Below, piece by piece: positions 42,912-55,150 of a stretch of DNA of 64,000 bases. The position numbers and the translations under genes were made by a program. Numbering within the stretch: position 1 is the stretch's first letter; every line of letters begins with the position of its first letter. The notes beneath the pieces were generated by a model. That model saw only the letters and a list, made by a program, of their open reading frames with translations. It was not told the origin of the DNA and did no database searches. Source of the DNA: Catenaria anguillulae PL171 (lineage: Eukaryota > Blastocladiomycota > Blastocladiomycetes > Blastocladiales > Catenariaceae); contig MCFL01000013.1 of the NCBI GenBank assembly GCA_002102555.1, forward strand, positions 434,001 to 498,000, read 5' to 3'.

Positions 42912-43379
42912 GATTATGCGTTTTTCGGGATGTCCTTGGCGTGCGATGACGTTTGTAGTCAGGGGCTAAAGACGGCGAGAGGGGCAGAGTGGTGAGAACG
43001 CGGTCGGTTGAAGCGGACGGCCGGGAATTCGAGATGTCGGCGAAAAGGGTAATGGGTGTGGGCGTGGGTGATGTGCACAATGTCCAAGAGTCGATTGCAC
43101 AAGGTTTGGCAGCGTACATGATTGGGGTCGTGGGAATCAATGAGCTTGGAATAATTTCAGTTCCCTTGACGAGGGCCAATCGCGACGAACTTTGGCAATC
43201 TGCGGTTCAAAGAACCTCGATCTTCCTTCACCTTTACAAGTCGTGTCCTCACCCAGACGGTGCAACTCGTTCGCACTGTCTGCGCCCCCACCGGGAAGAC
43301 GTGCTACCTGATGATCCACACCGTCGCAAGACGCTCTCAAAGACGAAGCGTTGACGGATCCGAATGCATTCATGTCACA
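42912..43379. promoter_or_regulatory. Divergent promoter region UBE2H / CFAP92-like
   Basis: 468 bp between head-to-head starts. The CFAP92-like frame is open back to 43260, so an earlier start is possible. No clear motif identified. Confidence 0.4.
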
Positions 43380-46300
43380 ATGCCACATGCAACGCAACTC
43401 AATATGGAGAGAGACATGGACGCCTCATACTATTCGGTCGCCACGGCCGAACCAGAGCACACCGTCCGCTTCACTGTCGAGCTCCACTACTTCCTCAATC
43501 GCGAACTCGACCTCAAGGGAAGGAAAAAGGTCAACAAATCCACCGTTGATATCAAGGACAAGATTACCCAGCAACAGCAGCTGCACGGCACGCCAGCTCG
43601 CCAGGCTCAGCACGTGCACGATACTGGCGGCGGCTCACATTCGCATGCTCACGCCAGCGGAATCGACCACTCGGTCGGATCAGTCGTGGATTCCATTCCA
43701 AGATACTACGTCACGTACAGTATTGGCTCCGCCTGCGAAGGCCGGTCCGAAGTCCTCCATCCGTCCAGTTCCTTTTGGTCGTCCATGCATGAGATTGACG
43801 TGAGTTTGGAGTTCCTTGCCGACCTGTACGAGGGTCCCATCGAATTCAAAATCTTCCAAATCAAAAAAGTATGGTCCGATGATCCCAACGAAGTCAAGGA
43901 AGCCAATGGTGGGCCAGATAACAAGCTCGGCCATGCCCTGTCCAAGCAAACACTCTTGTTCCGTCGAGCATCCATCAATGCCATTGCCAAACGGCTCGTG
44001 ACTTTGTCGCGGACAGAGGCGCTGTCCCCAAAGACACGCCGTAAGATTGACTCGTTTCGAACCTATGTGCTTAACAATTACAAGCAATTGCCCGTGGCCG
44101 TCAAGGTGGTCGCGCCGACATTCCCGCCGCCAAAGCCGTCAACAGCAGAGTCGGTCAAGGTCCCAATGGCACCCCATTTGGCTGGGTCGACGAATCCTCG
44201 AGCGGCGCTCATCAAGGAGTCGGCAAACAGCTCGAGGGCAAGCTCGGCTGGGTCTCGAAAGTCTGTAGGCGCAACGGCAAACAATGATGTACCGGGAGAC
44301 AATCTCGGCTCCAATCATCCAGCACGGCCATCCATTTCCATCGGCGCTGCCAATGGCGGCGCGACAAGCCTCATGTCATCCGTGAACGGCCCAGCATCCC
44401 AGCACCATCCACCCACCAAACAGGCTGCGCATCGCCCGTCCAAATCTACCATCAACGCGGCCGAAGATTTGACTTCCATCTGCTCCTTTGTCCGGCCAAA
44501 GACCCCGCCGCAGCCACATCACTTTGACGAGCCCGAGCGCACATTACCTATTGTCGCCGACTTACCGCGCAGGCATAAAGTTTTGATCGACAAGCACATT
44601 CACGTCGGGAGCATTTGGGTCGACCCAAGCTTTTTCTTCATTGGCGATGTGCACGCAAAAGGCAAGCTCGAGTCTAAGGTGGATGGCATGCAGGACGCAG
44701 AGGTTGGACTGTCATTATCAGGACCGCTGTTGACTCACCGGCAGCAGGAGAGGTATGTTTTCACTTCCATTTGGAATCTGTGAGCTTGACTCTAAGCGTT
44801 GTATTGTTGCTTTCCAGTCTCAATCCTATGGTCATCACGTTCAATCTGTCGAAAACCTGCCCGATCGGCCCATTCCCTACGATCAACTCCAACGGATATG
44901 CCATCCAGTGTACACACGCTTTTCTTTTCTCGACCACCCATCGTCCCGCCACCGGTCCCGTATCTCGGTTGCGCAGCAAAAGCACATCCGCCTTGACTCG
45001 AGACACGTCATTCTAACTGGTCTTCACGATGAGGACGCCCTTCGCGACCTCTTTCTTCACTCCAAACTCATCGTCGAGCTGCACGACCGCGACAAACGGT
45101 CCAGTAGCGGCGCGCTCGAACAAGAGCGGTTGGCTAGTGCACAAAACTATGGCGTGGCGAGGTTTAGTTTGGCCGAGTTGGTGGCGGGCGCAACCAGCTT
45201 GAACATGAAGGCGAGTGTGGTACCAAGCGATGCGGCCAAAATCTTGGGCGCGACGCACGCCATTTCGCCTGGATTTTATCTCGAATGTGACACTGTCGTC
45301 AAGATCAAAGTTGAGGCAACTTGTCCCATCTTTGGGTTCACAGAATCTTCGAGTAACATGTCGAGGGCAGTGTTTGTGATTCCGTACGCTGCCGGCGTTC
45401 ACAACTTGAAAAGAGGGGGAACTCCAACTTACTCTCTCCGTGGATCACTTTGTTAGGAATGACTGCTTTGACATTGCCAAGCAAATCCTCGACTTTGTCG
45501 AAGAACATAACCGTACTGTTCTCGAGCTGGACTCGAAGGAGATGCTCTACGAGTACAAGTTGCCAAAGGACATGCGCCAAAACACATACGTGGACTTTAT
45601 CACCGGTTCTTCATCACAGACGGCCGCCTTGGTGTCTTGTTTCTGGAAGGCTTGCGTGAGCGTCGGCATGGAGAAGCTCCTCTTGTTTATCCAATCGTAC
45701 GATGTGCCAAAAAGCCGGCGAGACAATGGCTTGAGTCTGACTGACCCCCCAATTCTCCTTCATTCCAGACTAACATGCGCAACATTCAACAGTTTATCGA
45801 CCTCAACCTGACCTTCTCTTCACGCACATGGGCGGGCATCAACGCCAATGTTGGCTGGATCCACTTACCCAAACGCTTGACCGATCTCATGAAGGATCCC
45901 AAACTGTTTGTGCGGTCAAAGTTCCCACGTGGGGCATTCCAGGTGCTTCGCAGCTGCAACGACATTTGCGAGCACATGTTTTCCACCATCTTTGATATCT
46001 CGGCTCATGGGCTGCTGCCGACCATGGAGCAGTTTGAAGAGCTGGCGAATGCGCCAGGAATGATCACGTCCATGGACCAGGTACCGTGGGAGCGAGTCGC
46101 AAAGGTGATCCCGAGTGTGTTCGTATTGTTGGCTGGGCAAGAGATATTGGACGGAATGATGGCTACGACAGATATCGAGTCTGATTCCACAGAACAGCAG
46201 CACCGAGGCAAGAGCAAGAAAAAGTATGGCATTGATTCACATTTCCCACGCTCAAACCCAATCTACAATTGGCTCGTCGAGCACGACCGTCGACAGTCAG

Positions 46301-47027
46301 GGGCTTGTCGGCAAAAAATCACATCTCCGCCAACATCGAAAAGCACTCGTCCACATGTCCGCGTTCCGGTCCACTCGAGCGTGTTCCGTACAATGTCAAC
46401 GACACGCTTTTTCTCTACTCTCCACAATCCCTCAACGACCGCGAGGCCATCCGCCTCGAAAAGATCCGCCGCGTCATGTCACAGCATCCGGGACAAGTGC
46501 TTGTCACCTCCCCTGCCGGTTCTGGGACTTCTCCGGCAACCTCAAAGCCCGTACCCGTTCATGAGGTGCGCGCTGCACCGTGGGATGAGCAAGCAAACAA
46601 GCTGGAAATGTACCCGCTGGAATGGTTGGGCCAAGCGCCGGCATGGAACTGCCGGCTTGGCAAAAGCCGCGAGCACAGTGACGCTGAAAGCGCTCGCGAG
46701 CCATCGTTGAGGGTAGAGTCACCATATGTCTCGCCACATCCGTTGGATGTGTTGGCTATGCATCCGCCAACGGTCGCAGGAGTGGACAAAGGCAAGCCGC
46801 GCTTTACGGTTGAGGCACCCAAGCGACCCGTTGTCGGTGAGGGTGACTGTCGCGTGATATTTGTGTCTAGGGATGCGGCAGAAGATATAAACATGGTCGA
46901 GCGGAGGATGAAGGTGAAGCAAAGGATCGATTGGGATGCGTCATTTCCAGGCAAGGCAGGGAATGGCTTTGTCGGTGGTCATGGTGGCGGAGGGGTGGCG
47001 GTGAGCGGAAGAGAAGCAGCGAAATGA
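43380..47027 (+). CDS. CFAP92: CFAP92-like (DUF4550) cilia- and flagella-associated protein
   Basis: Large protein (about 1,150 aa) resembling animal/protist CFAP92. Start ATG 43380 or 43416. N-terminal DUF4550-like domain: TVRFTVELHYFLNRELDL, YYVTYSIGSACEGRSEVL, EFLADLYEGPIEFKIFQI. Intron at 44754 (GTATGT to CCAG) joins to SLNPMVITFNLSKTC; then VYTRFSFLDHPSSRH, HVILTGLHDEDALRDLFLHS, LIVELHDRDK, ARFSLAELVAGATS, MDHFVRNDCFDIAKQILDFV, DFITGSSSQTAA, an intron with GTACGA donor to LTFSSRTWAGINANVG, and SKFPRGAFQVLRSCND. It ends in a disordered region at TGA 47025. The frame shifts near 44920, 45430, 45640 and 46310, so continuity assumes assembly indels or further introns. Family assignment is from memory of conserved blocks; a role in the motile axoneme is inferred from the family. 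Confidence 0.65.
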
Positions 47028-47088
47028 AGCGTGTGCAGAATGTGTTTGTAGTTTCAGTTCGGATATATACATCAATGTGATCATTGAT
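47028..47088. other. Very short convergent gap
   Basis: Only 61 bp separate the stops of the CFAP92-like and DHX33 genes, so their 3' UTRs probably overlap. It contains ATATATACAT. Confidence 0.5.
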
Positions 47089-49319
47089 TCAAGTCTCTGT
47101 CGCCTTGCTTGCGGCCGCGCTTGCCTCGGCCTTGTGCGCTTGGCCGATCCGCATCACTGTATCTGCAGCTTCCTTGACCCAACCCGCATCCACACGACTC
47201 ACTCCGCGAATGAACCATCGGCCCGTGTCGCCAGCAACCAATTCCACAAAGGAAACTACGGGCACGTTTCGCCGTCCAAAGAGCACACTTGACGGATGAA
47301 TTGAGACCTCATGGCGGCCAGACACGGTCGAAAACCGGCCGTTGGGTTGCAAGAAGGCGACTTGGCCAAAGAAGCCACGCAGGAGCTGCGGCAATAGCTC
47401 ATCTGGAGCCGCGTGACGAGTGGTGACGGACGATGCTCCGACCTGGTCAACAAGTTGTTTGCGGACATTCTGAGACATCCAAGCAAGCGAGTGAGATTCG
47501 GCTTGCAGAACCGGCGATGATGTGGCAACATACCAAAACCTGTCGAATATTCCGCGCATTCACATAATGCCCTTGACACCATTTGTCGTCGCCCTTGACT
47601 TCCTCATATGCCCGCACCACATTCAGCCACGTAATCAAGTCCCCGTCACTCGACACAAACTTTCTCCGCTGCTCCAATGCGTCATCCCTCGCATCGCCAC
47701 CAGACGGCGTATAAAACACCGTCTCTTGCGACAAGAGGGCCAACACCGTCAACAAGTCCAACGTCACGTTGGCGTTCTTGACCGCATCCACCAGCACGCG
47801 CGAAACACTGGGATCCAACGGGTACTTTGACATGTCACGGCCCGTCGGGGTCAGCGCACGTGTGGCACGATCAATGGCGCCGAGCGCAACCAGAGTTTGA
47901 TGTGCAGCGACGAGTGCATCCTGCGATGGCCGCTCGATAAAGTCGAAATCAAGGACATTGTCGACACCAGCGGCCTTGAGCTGCAAGACAACGTTGGACA
48001 AGTTGGCGCGCTGGATTTCGGCCGCCGTGCTGCGCTCGAGGCCGTTGAATGTGTCCTCCATGTACAACCGGTACACATGCCCAGGAGCCTCACGGCCCGC
48101 ACGGCCCGCTCGTTGGAGTGCTGACGATTGCGAAATGGGAGACACTACGAGTGACTCGAGGCCAACGCGGGCGTGGTAGACTTTGATTTTGGCAAGACCG
48201 TGGTCAACGACATAGCGAACGCCGGGGATAGTGACTGAGGTTTCGGCAATGTTGGTGGAGAGCACGACTTTACGTTGGCCGGCGGGAGTCGGCTCAAAGA
48301 CGGCCTTTTGCATGGAGAGGGGTAGATTGGCAAAGAGCGGTGCAATGACGAGATTTGGGTAAAAGTCTTGGTATTCGCGGAGGAGAGAGGATGCAGCTTC
48401 AATGTCTTCTTGGCCATTGAAGAAAGCAAGAACGTCGCCCGGAAGGGGTTGCTTTTGATGAATGTTGAAGATGGTGCGCAGAGAAGCATCGACATAGTCG
48501 TTGGGTGGTGCGTGGGCATGGAATACGCGAATCTCGTGGAGACGGCCGGGAATGTGGAGCAAGTGAGCACTGGAGAACAGTGATCAGTGGATATGGTCAG
48601 CGACCTTGCACAGGTGGATGGATAAAAGGAAAGAGAACGGTACCCAGGAAAGAAATTGGTAAAAAGTCCAGATTCCAGCGTGGCCGACATGACAATGACT
48701 TTCAGGTTCGGCCGCTGCTTCAGAATCCGCTTGACCATGCCTGTCGGGAACACGATCGGTTCATCAACCTGAGAAAATGTCAAGTCTCTGCGGAAAAAAA
48801 AATCAATGTACCGAGCAACACATCAGTCCGAACACTCCGCTCGTGTGCTTCATCCAGCACAATCGCATCATATCGCTGGAGCATTGGATCAAGCAGCAGC
48901 TCTCGCAGCAGCATACCGTCCGTGACAAACTTGATCTTGGTTTCCTTGGACGACACATCATCAAAACGAACGGTGTAGCCGACCCGCTGACCGAGCTGCA
49001 CGCCCTGCTCCTGCGCAACACGCTGAGCAAGCGAAATGGCGGAAATCCGTCGTGGTTGGGTTACCGCGATGGACTTGGCCAACCCTGCACCGAGCAAAAA
49101 CTGTGGGATTTGTGTCGTTTTACCAGAGCCGGTCTCACCAACCACTACGGTAACTGCATGTTTGCGAACTGCATCCACGATTTGGTCCCGATGGTGCCAA
49201 ACGGGCAAGGTTTTGCGAGTTTTGAGGAGCTTGTCCTTGAGTGACTTGCGCGCGTCGACCAAAGTCTGCTTTGCCGACGCAGCTCCGACTGTTGCAGTCG
49301 ATTCATGTGGGTCAGTCAT
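47089..49319 (-). CDS. DHX33: DEAH-box RNA helicase DHX33-like
   Basis: ATP-dependent RNA helicase; DHX33 is linked to ribosome biogenesis and translation initiation. Model: complement(47089..47469, 47534..48569, 48644..49319), 697 aa. Start ATG 49319 (49331 is the alternative). Motifs: I GETGSGKTTQIPQFLL; Ia TQPRRISAISLA; II VLDEAHERS; III VMSATLESGLFTNFFPG; IV FFNGQEDIEAA; V STNIAETSVTIPG; VI QRAGRAGREAPGHVYRLY; then the winged-helix/ratchet and OB-fold part with GRFSTVSGRHEVSIHPSSVL. The order, spacing and IHPSSVLF match DHX33 better than DHX8/16/35. Exon 1 reads in frame only if the A9 run at 48794-48802 is one base longer (giving RRDLTFSQVDEP). Donors GTACCG and GTATGT. Confidence 0.87.
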
Positions 49320-49996
49320 GGTTGGCAGCATTCATTTGGGCTGTCGAACTTGTCCTTGCGATGTACCATACAGGCAACCTTTCCTCAAGAAGTGCGAGAG
49401 AACACGCCCGGTTTCTGTTTGTTCACACTCACGTGATCCGTATCCAGGTCCTGCCTGTTCGCGCGACTTCCCATTCCCACAAGACATTGGGTAAAATACA
49501 GCCGCAACGTATGAGGGAGTCTCCACTGAGTGACGAGGGCATGGGTCAATGCCATTAAGAGGGATACGCCCCAAGGCGTGAGTATGACCAGGATTTCACA
49601 TTCTCTGCAAACATGCAAACCACCACGATGGTATAAAAAAACAATCTGTGATCCGCTTGCCACATTTGTTGCTCGATTGGTTGTTCCGGATTGTGCGTAC
49701 GCATGTATGAATGTGTACAAACCTGTGAACACGTCAACGCGACAAAGGCTGTGCCCCTAAGTATCGGCATACCGTGAACGCAGATACGTTGCCTTGCTTG
49801 ACCTGACTCGTCAGCGATTCAATGAAGGACCGGCTATGCACGGCTTTACAACTCGTGTTGTGAACGCGCGTGTTGCATCGTTGCTGCCGCTTTGGCCATG
49901 ATGGGACCAGCCAATACGATGCAATGCCAATGAGCTACTCAATGCAAACCATATACAGCTCGTCGCAAACTGTCTTGCGCTGAAAGTTACCCAGTC
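49320..49996. promoter_or_regulatory. Divergent promoter region DHX33 / P4-ATPase
   Basis: 677 bp between head-to-head genes. No supported ORF. GTATAAAAAAAC at about 49631-49642 resembles a TATA element for the plus strand, though it is over 350 bp from the ATPase ATG. Confidence 0.4.
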
Positions 49997-52900
49997 ATGC
50001 AAACTGCTCAACGGCGGTCGCTTCGGCGCCATGCAAAGGCTGCCCCGTCATGGATTCCTCTCCCATTACGCAACCTGATGTATGGGGCTGTCAACCCCGA
50101 TCAGGTTGGTCGACTCATTGGCCTTAATACCAAAGTCACGACGGGCACGATATCCTCCCAGCAGCAACAGCAGCAATTGCAGCCTCCCATACAGGCAATT
50201 CCCGCGTCGCCCAGCAATCTCTCAGTCTCTCCAGCCGTGCAGACATCTGCATCGGCGCAAACACATGGTTTGGAAGTACCCTCGTCCCCATCCACACCGG
50301 GTGGCTCACCTAGTCAGACTGGAACGCTCAACAAACAGGCAGGCACCCTCAACAAGCAAGGCACCCTCAACAAGCAAGGCGGAACACTACAAAAGCAGCA
50401 TCTTGGTACCCTCTCGCGACCGCCAGGCTTCCTGACCATCACACCCATAGCAACTGGCCGACGCGACAATAGTCGATATCAAACCACCGGTTTCATTGAC
50501 AATCGCATCACCTCTGCCCGTTACAATGCAGCAACCTTTCTTCCAAAACAGCTCTTTGCTCAGTTTAGCAAGCTCGCCAACGTCTACTTTCTGCTCATTG
50601 CCGGTCTACAGCAGGTCGAAGGATGGTCTCCAACTGGCCAATACACAACACTCCTCCCACTGGTCATGTTTGTTGGGTTGGCCATGCTTCGTGAGGCGTA
50701 CGATGACCGGATGCGACACAAACGTGACGAGGCGGAAAACAAGGACTTGGCCGAGGTCTTGGTCGGGAGCATGAGCGCAGGCGTGCCAGCTCACTGGGAG
50801 TACAAGCAATGGGAGACGATTCAGGTGGGCGACGTTGTTCGCGTGCGCAAGGACAAGCCGATTCCCGCCGACATGATTTTGCTTCGGACGGCACTGGATC
50901 AAGGATTATGCTATATCCAAACGTCGCAACTCGATGGCGAGTCGAATCTCAAGCAAAGGGCTGCCATTTCCCAAACTCAAGCCCAATTGAACACGCTCGA
51001 AGATGTTGCTTCCTTCAAGGGTATTGTTCGGGTTCTGTTCTCGCTCACTTCAAAGTGTTCATGCCTGATCTAAACCACTCAGCTTGCTCTCTCATTGTTC
51101 AATTCCAGCTGTCCTCGAAGCCGAAGATCCGAACGAAGATATCTACAACTTTGACGGCTCGGTAACAATGCCCGACAATTCCAAAGTTCCGCTCACGATC
51201 GTTAATATGCTCCTCCGTGGCACTACGCTGCGCAACACACCCGAGGCAATTGGCGTGGTCGTCTTTACCGGCGAGGAAACCAAAATTCGCATGAATGCCA
51301 ACCGCAACAAACGCACAAAAAGCCCTCACATGGAAAAGCAAACCAACCAAGTGGTCGTCATTATCTTCGCTGTCGTCATTCTTATGTCCATTTTTACGAC
51401 GGTTCAATCAGTCGTGTGGGAATCAAAGCCTCGGTGGTTCATCAGCCGGTTTGCCAAACCGGAAAGCCCGGCTGCTATCTTCTTCACCTGCGTCATTCTC
51501 TACAATACCATGATCCCCATTTCGCTCTACGTCACGCTGGAAATCGTCAAGCTGATCCAAGCTGCGTTTATCAACAACGACATTCTCATGTATCATGAGC
51601 CAACCGATCAGCCAGCCGAAGCGCGGACTGCGTCGCTCAACGAGGAGCTCGGCCAAGTGTCGTACTTGTTTACAGACAAGACTGGAACGTTGACCGAGAA
51701 CCAAATGCTGTTTCGGCAAATGTCGGTGGCGGGCATTTCGTTCTTGCACGCGACTGAGCAGGAGGAAATGGATGCTGTTCTCATGGCCGCCAACGGCAAC
51801 GATGCTGGGCGGTTGGATGGCGGTGAAGGCGGACCAGGGGGCGGCATCGGAAATCAAACGCAAGACAACTTGGGGGACAACATGTTGGAGACGGCCGAGT
51901 CGATTACCCAATTATTCCTCACCCGACCGAGCACGGCCGCGACCAATGTGGCGAGTATAGTGGTTGGTGGAGACGACGGCGCAGTTGCAAGCGCCACGAC
52001 AAGTACCGTCAATGTGCCTGCCCTCAACAAAGGCGGGACGTCGGATGACGCCTCCCATGCTGAACGGATGCGGCGTGCAAATTCGGATCACGGCGCTCCG
52101 CCACGCACGACAAAGGATTTGACTCGTCATCTTCTTGAAAATCCGACTCATCCGCTCACCTCCAAGATCCACTTGTTCCTGCAAGCCATCGCCCTGTGTC
52201 ACCAAGCAATGCCCGATAACGACCCGGCACTCAGTGGGACCAAGCATTCGTCCATGCACACCGTGGATGGGATGGCCTCGCCAGCCAGTACGGCGCCTCG
52301 AAACGGTCGCGTCACTGACGACGCGGGAAACACTGTTCCAGTGCAAGAAGGCGGGCAGCTTCCGTCAATGCCGTCGAGCTTGGAAAATTCACGATTTCGT
52401 TCGCTTGTCTATCAGGCAGCGTCACCGGATGAAGTGGCGCTGGTCACGGCTGTTCGCGAGTTTGGGTATACGCTGACGTCACGGACCACAACCAACATGA
52501 CTCTGGTCATTCCCAACCTCAATCAGGGGCAGACATCCGACTCGTCATCATCGTCTCAGCGCCTCAAGTACGAAATTCTTGATACCATCGAGTTCACCTC
52601 GTCCCGCAAACGCATGTCGATTGTGCTCCGTTTCCCAGACGGCCGCATTGCGCTTCTGGCAAAGGGTGCCGACAATGCCATGCTGGAGCGATCCAAGCCG
52701 TTACAGGACTATTCCGCAGAGGAACAAGACGTGTATAATGCGACTGTCGCCCATTTGGAGCGTTTTGCAACGGCCGGTTTGCGGACGCTCGTGTATGCAA
52801 TCCGGTACTTGTCTGAATCAGAGTATGCGCGGTGGGCACGACTGTACTTGGACGCGTCCACGTCGGTCACTAACCGTGTCAAGAAACTTGCGGATGCAGC

Positions 52901-54913
52901 CGACATGATTGAAAAGAATTGGATCATTATTGGTGCCACGGGTGTCGAGGATCGGTTGCAAAAGGGTGTTTCGCACACGATTCGCATGCTTGAGCGGGCA
53001 AACATCAAGGTTTGGATGGTTACGGGTGACAAGAAGCAGACCGCCATTTCTATCGGGTACTCTTCGGGACTGGCCAGGGATTCCTCTCGCTTGCTGCAGC
53101 TGGAGTCGACGGGGCCGGATGGGCTCGAGTTGACAGACGCAGCCTTGTTGGAGCAGATCCGCAAGCTTCAAGCCGAGATCACGGCATGGGAAGAGGCAAT
53201 CAGTCTCCGAGCGAGGACCTTTTCCCGTAAGACTGGTACAAGTGCACACAATAGCTCAACGGCGGTTAACGTTGTCCCGACTCTCGCCCCGACTCAGGTG
53301 CCTTCGGACCGACAACAGAGCAATCGCCGGACCTCAGCCGGAAATGTGATGCCAGCACGGGGGAACACATCCAGCAATCCATTCGTGCTGGTCGTCGACG
53401 GGCCCACGATTGCTCGAGTATACGAGGTTCAAGGCGAGTTATTCCGTGAGTGCATGAAGCTGGCTTGCAGCGCCATGACTGTTCTTTGCTGTCGTGTTTC
53501 ACCTCTTCAAAAGTCACTGGTCGTTCGTTCTGTTCGGTACTATCTGCCATCGGCCGTGACGGCGGCAATTGGCGACGGTGCCAACGACATTGCCATGATT
53601 CAGCAAGCCCATGTCGGGATTGGTATCATTGGTCGCGAGGGAATGCAAGCTGCTCGGTCGTCCGACTATTCGATCGCTCGATTCCAATATCTGAACCGCC
53701 TCCTCTTTGTTCATGGCCACTGGGCCTACATTCGGGTCGCCAAGTTCACTCTCGGCACCTTTTATAAGTGCATCATGTTCTACTGCACTCAGCTCTACTT
53801 CCAGCTGCACTCGGGATACTCGGGACGTCATTGTACGAGCAATGGACCTTGACCATGTACAACATCATCTTCTCGTCGCTCCCAGTGATTCTCCTCGGCA
53901 TTTTCGACCGTGACTTGCCCTGCCGCGTCCTCACCGAGTTCCCAGAGCTGTATCGCGTGGGTCAGCGCAACGGCGAATTCAACACTAGGATCTTTTTGTT
54001 GTGGCTCGTCAAGTCGATTGCTCAGACCATCATTGTCATGCTCACCACGATTCACTTGCAAGCCAGCCGAGTCCCTCAGATCCAAAATGGCAGGACAACC
54101 TACGAGTGGAGTTGGACCAGCAGATTCATATGCGACGCTGTACACGATGGGAACAATTGCCTACACATCTGTAGTTCTGACTGCAACGATTCAAATCTGC
54201 TACATCTCGCCATCGACAATCACAGCACCACTTCACGCTTGCGCCGTGTTGACGATTGGAGTATGGTTCTTATGGCAGTCGGTTTATTCAGTCGTTTGGC
54301 CAATGTGTACGTCCTTGCTTGTTTCAATCAATCAAATGACCATCACCTTACATCAAACTCCTTCTTTGGTGGATATCTTTTATCAGTCGGCCTCCGCACG
54401 GGCTATGAGCAAGCCGGAATCTTTGGGCAAATCATGGGTGCCACCATTTCAAGTATCGTGAATAGAAGCCCCAACGAAGCAAGTCTGTGGTGGGCCGTCG
54501 TCGGACTGGCAACTACCTTGGGCGTTGCCCCCGAATGGGCGTTCTACAAGATCCGACGATACTACTTCCCAACCGATGCCGAGAAACTACGCGAGCTGGA
54601 TGTGCTCCGTGAGCGTCACGCCGAGCAACGAAAACGGCTCGCACACCTCGTGGATGAGGATCCTGGCGGTAGACCTGGCTCATCACCGAATGGTAAGTCA
54701 GGTCGGGAGGCAAGTCTCAAGCCCAAACGGCGAAGCTTGCAAGCGGATCTGGAAATGGGTGCAAAGGCCACAACAGTCACGCCGCTGGCGACGAGATCGG
54801 CAATTTCTTCCACGATCCCATCATTCCCATCAACAACTCAAGCTGGGCCAGCGGCTGTGTTTTCGGCGAAAGGTGAGGGCAGCGCTCGGGCACAGCCAGG
54901 TTTGGAGGCCTAA
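49997..54913 (+). CDS. P4-type ATPase (phospholipid flippase)
   Basis: Aminophospholipid flippase catalytic subunit. Model: join(49997..51020, 51109..54306, 54387..54913), 1,583 aa with three added bases. The N-terminus is disordered with Gln runs and a GTLNKQ repeat (50321-50430). TM1-2: LANVYFLLIAGLQ, LVMFVGLAMLREAYDD. Actuator: QLDGESNLKQR (DGES of P4 class). TM3-4: VVIIFAVVILMSIF, YNTMIPISLYVTLEIVK with the PISL flippase signature. Phosphorylation motif: FTDKTGTLTENQM (catalytic Asp). Nucleotide domain: YQAASPDEVALVTAVREFGY, LLAKGADNAMLE, WMVTGDKKQTAISIGY. Hinge: AAIGDGANDIAMIQQAHVGI. C-terminal TMs: FGLRTGYEQAGIFGQIMGA. Frame breaks at GGG 53822-53824 and near 54087 are relieved by extra bases. 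Expected partner: a CDC50/LEM3 subunit, not in this window. Confidence 0.92.
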
Positions 54914-55150
54914 CGCTTCTGCTGCCTTTCTTTTCACATTTTTTATTTTGCTTCAAGTTCCAACGTGCGAAAGTAGAACGCAGCCGGCTTCTCGGCCATA
55001 CCGTCTCTCGTTAGTCTGTTCTGACGTTATCACCTTGTGCTTCTTGTTGTTGTACATCTTGCTCTTGTTGACAGTTTCGTCAAAATCATGAAAGGTTTTG
55101 TCTGAAAAAGAGTGTCAATGTAGTAGGATGCAAAGAACGTCTTTCATGCC
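54914..55150. other. Convergent 3' intergenic region
   Basis: 237 bp, T-rich after 54925 on the plus strand. Consistent with the 3' UTRs of the ATPase and IFT121 genes. Confidence 0.5.
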
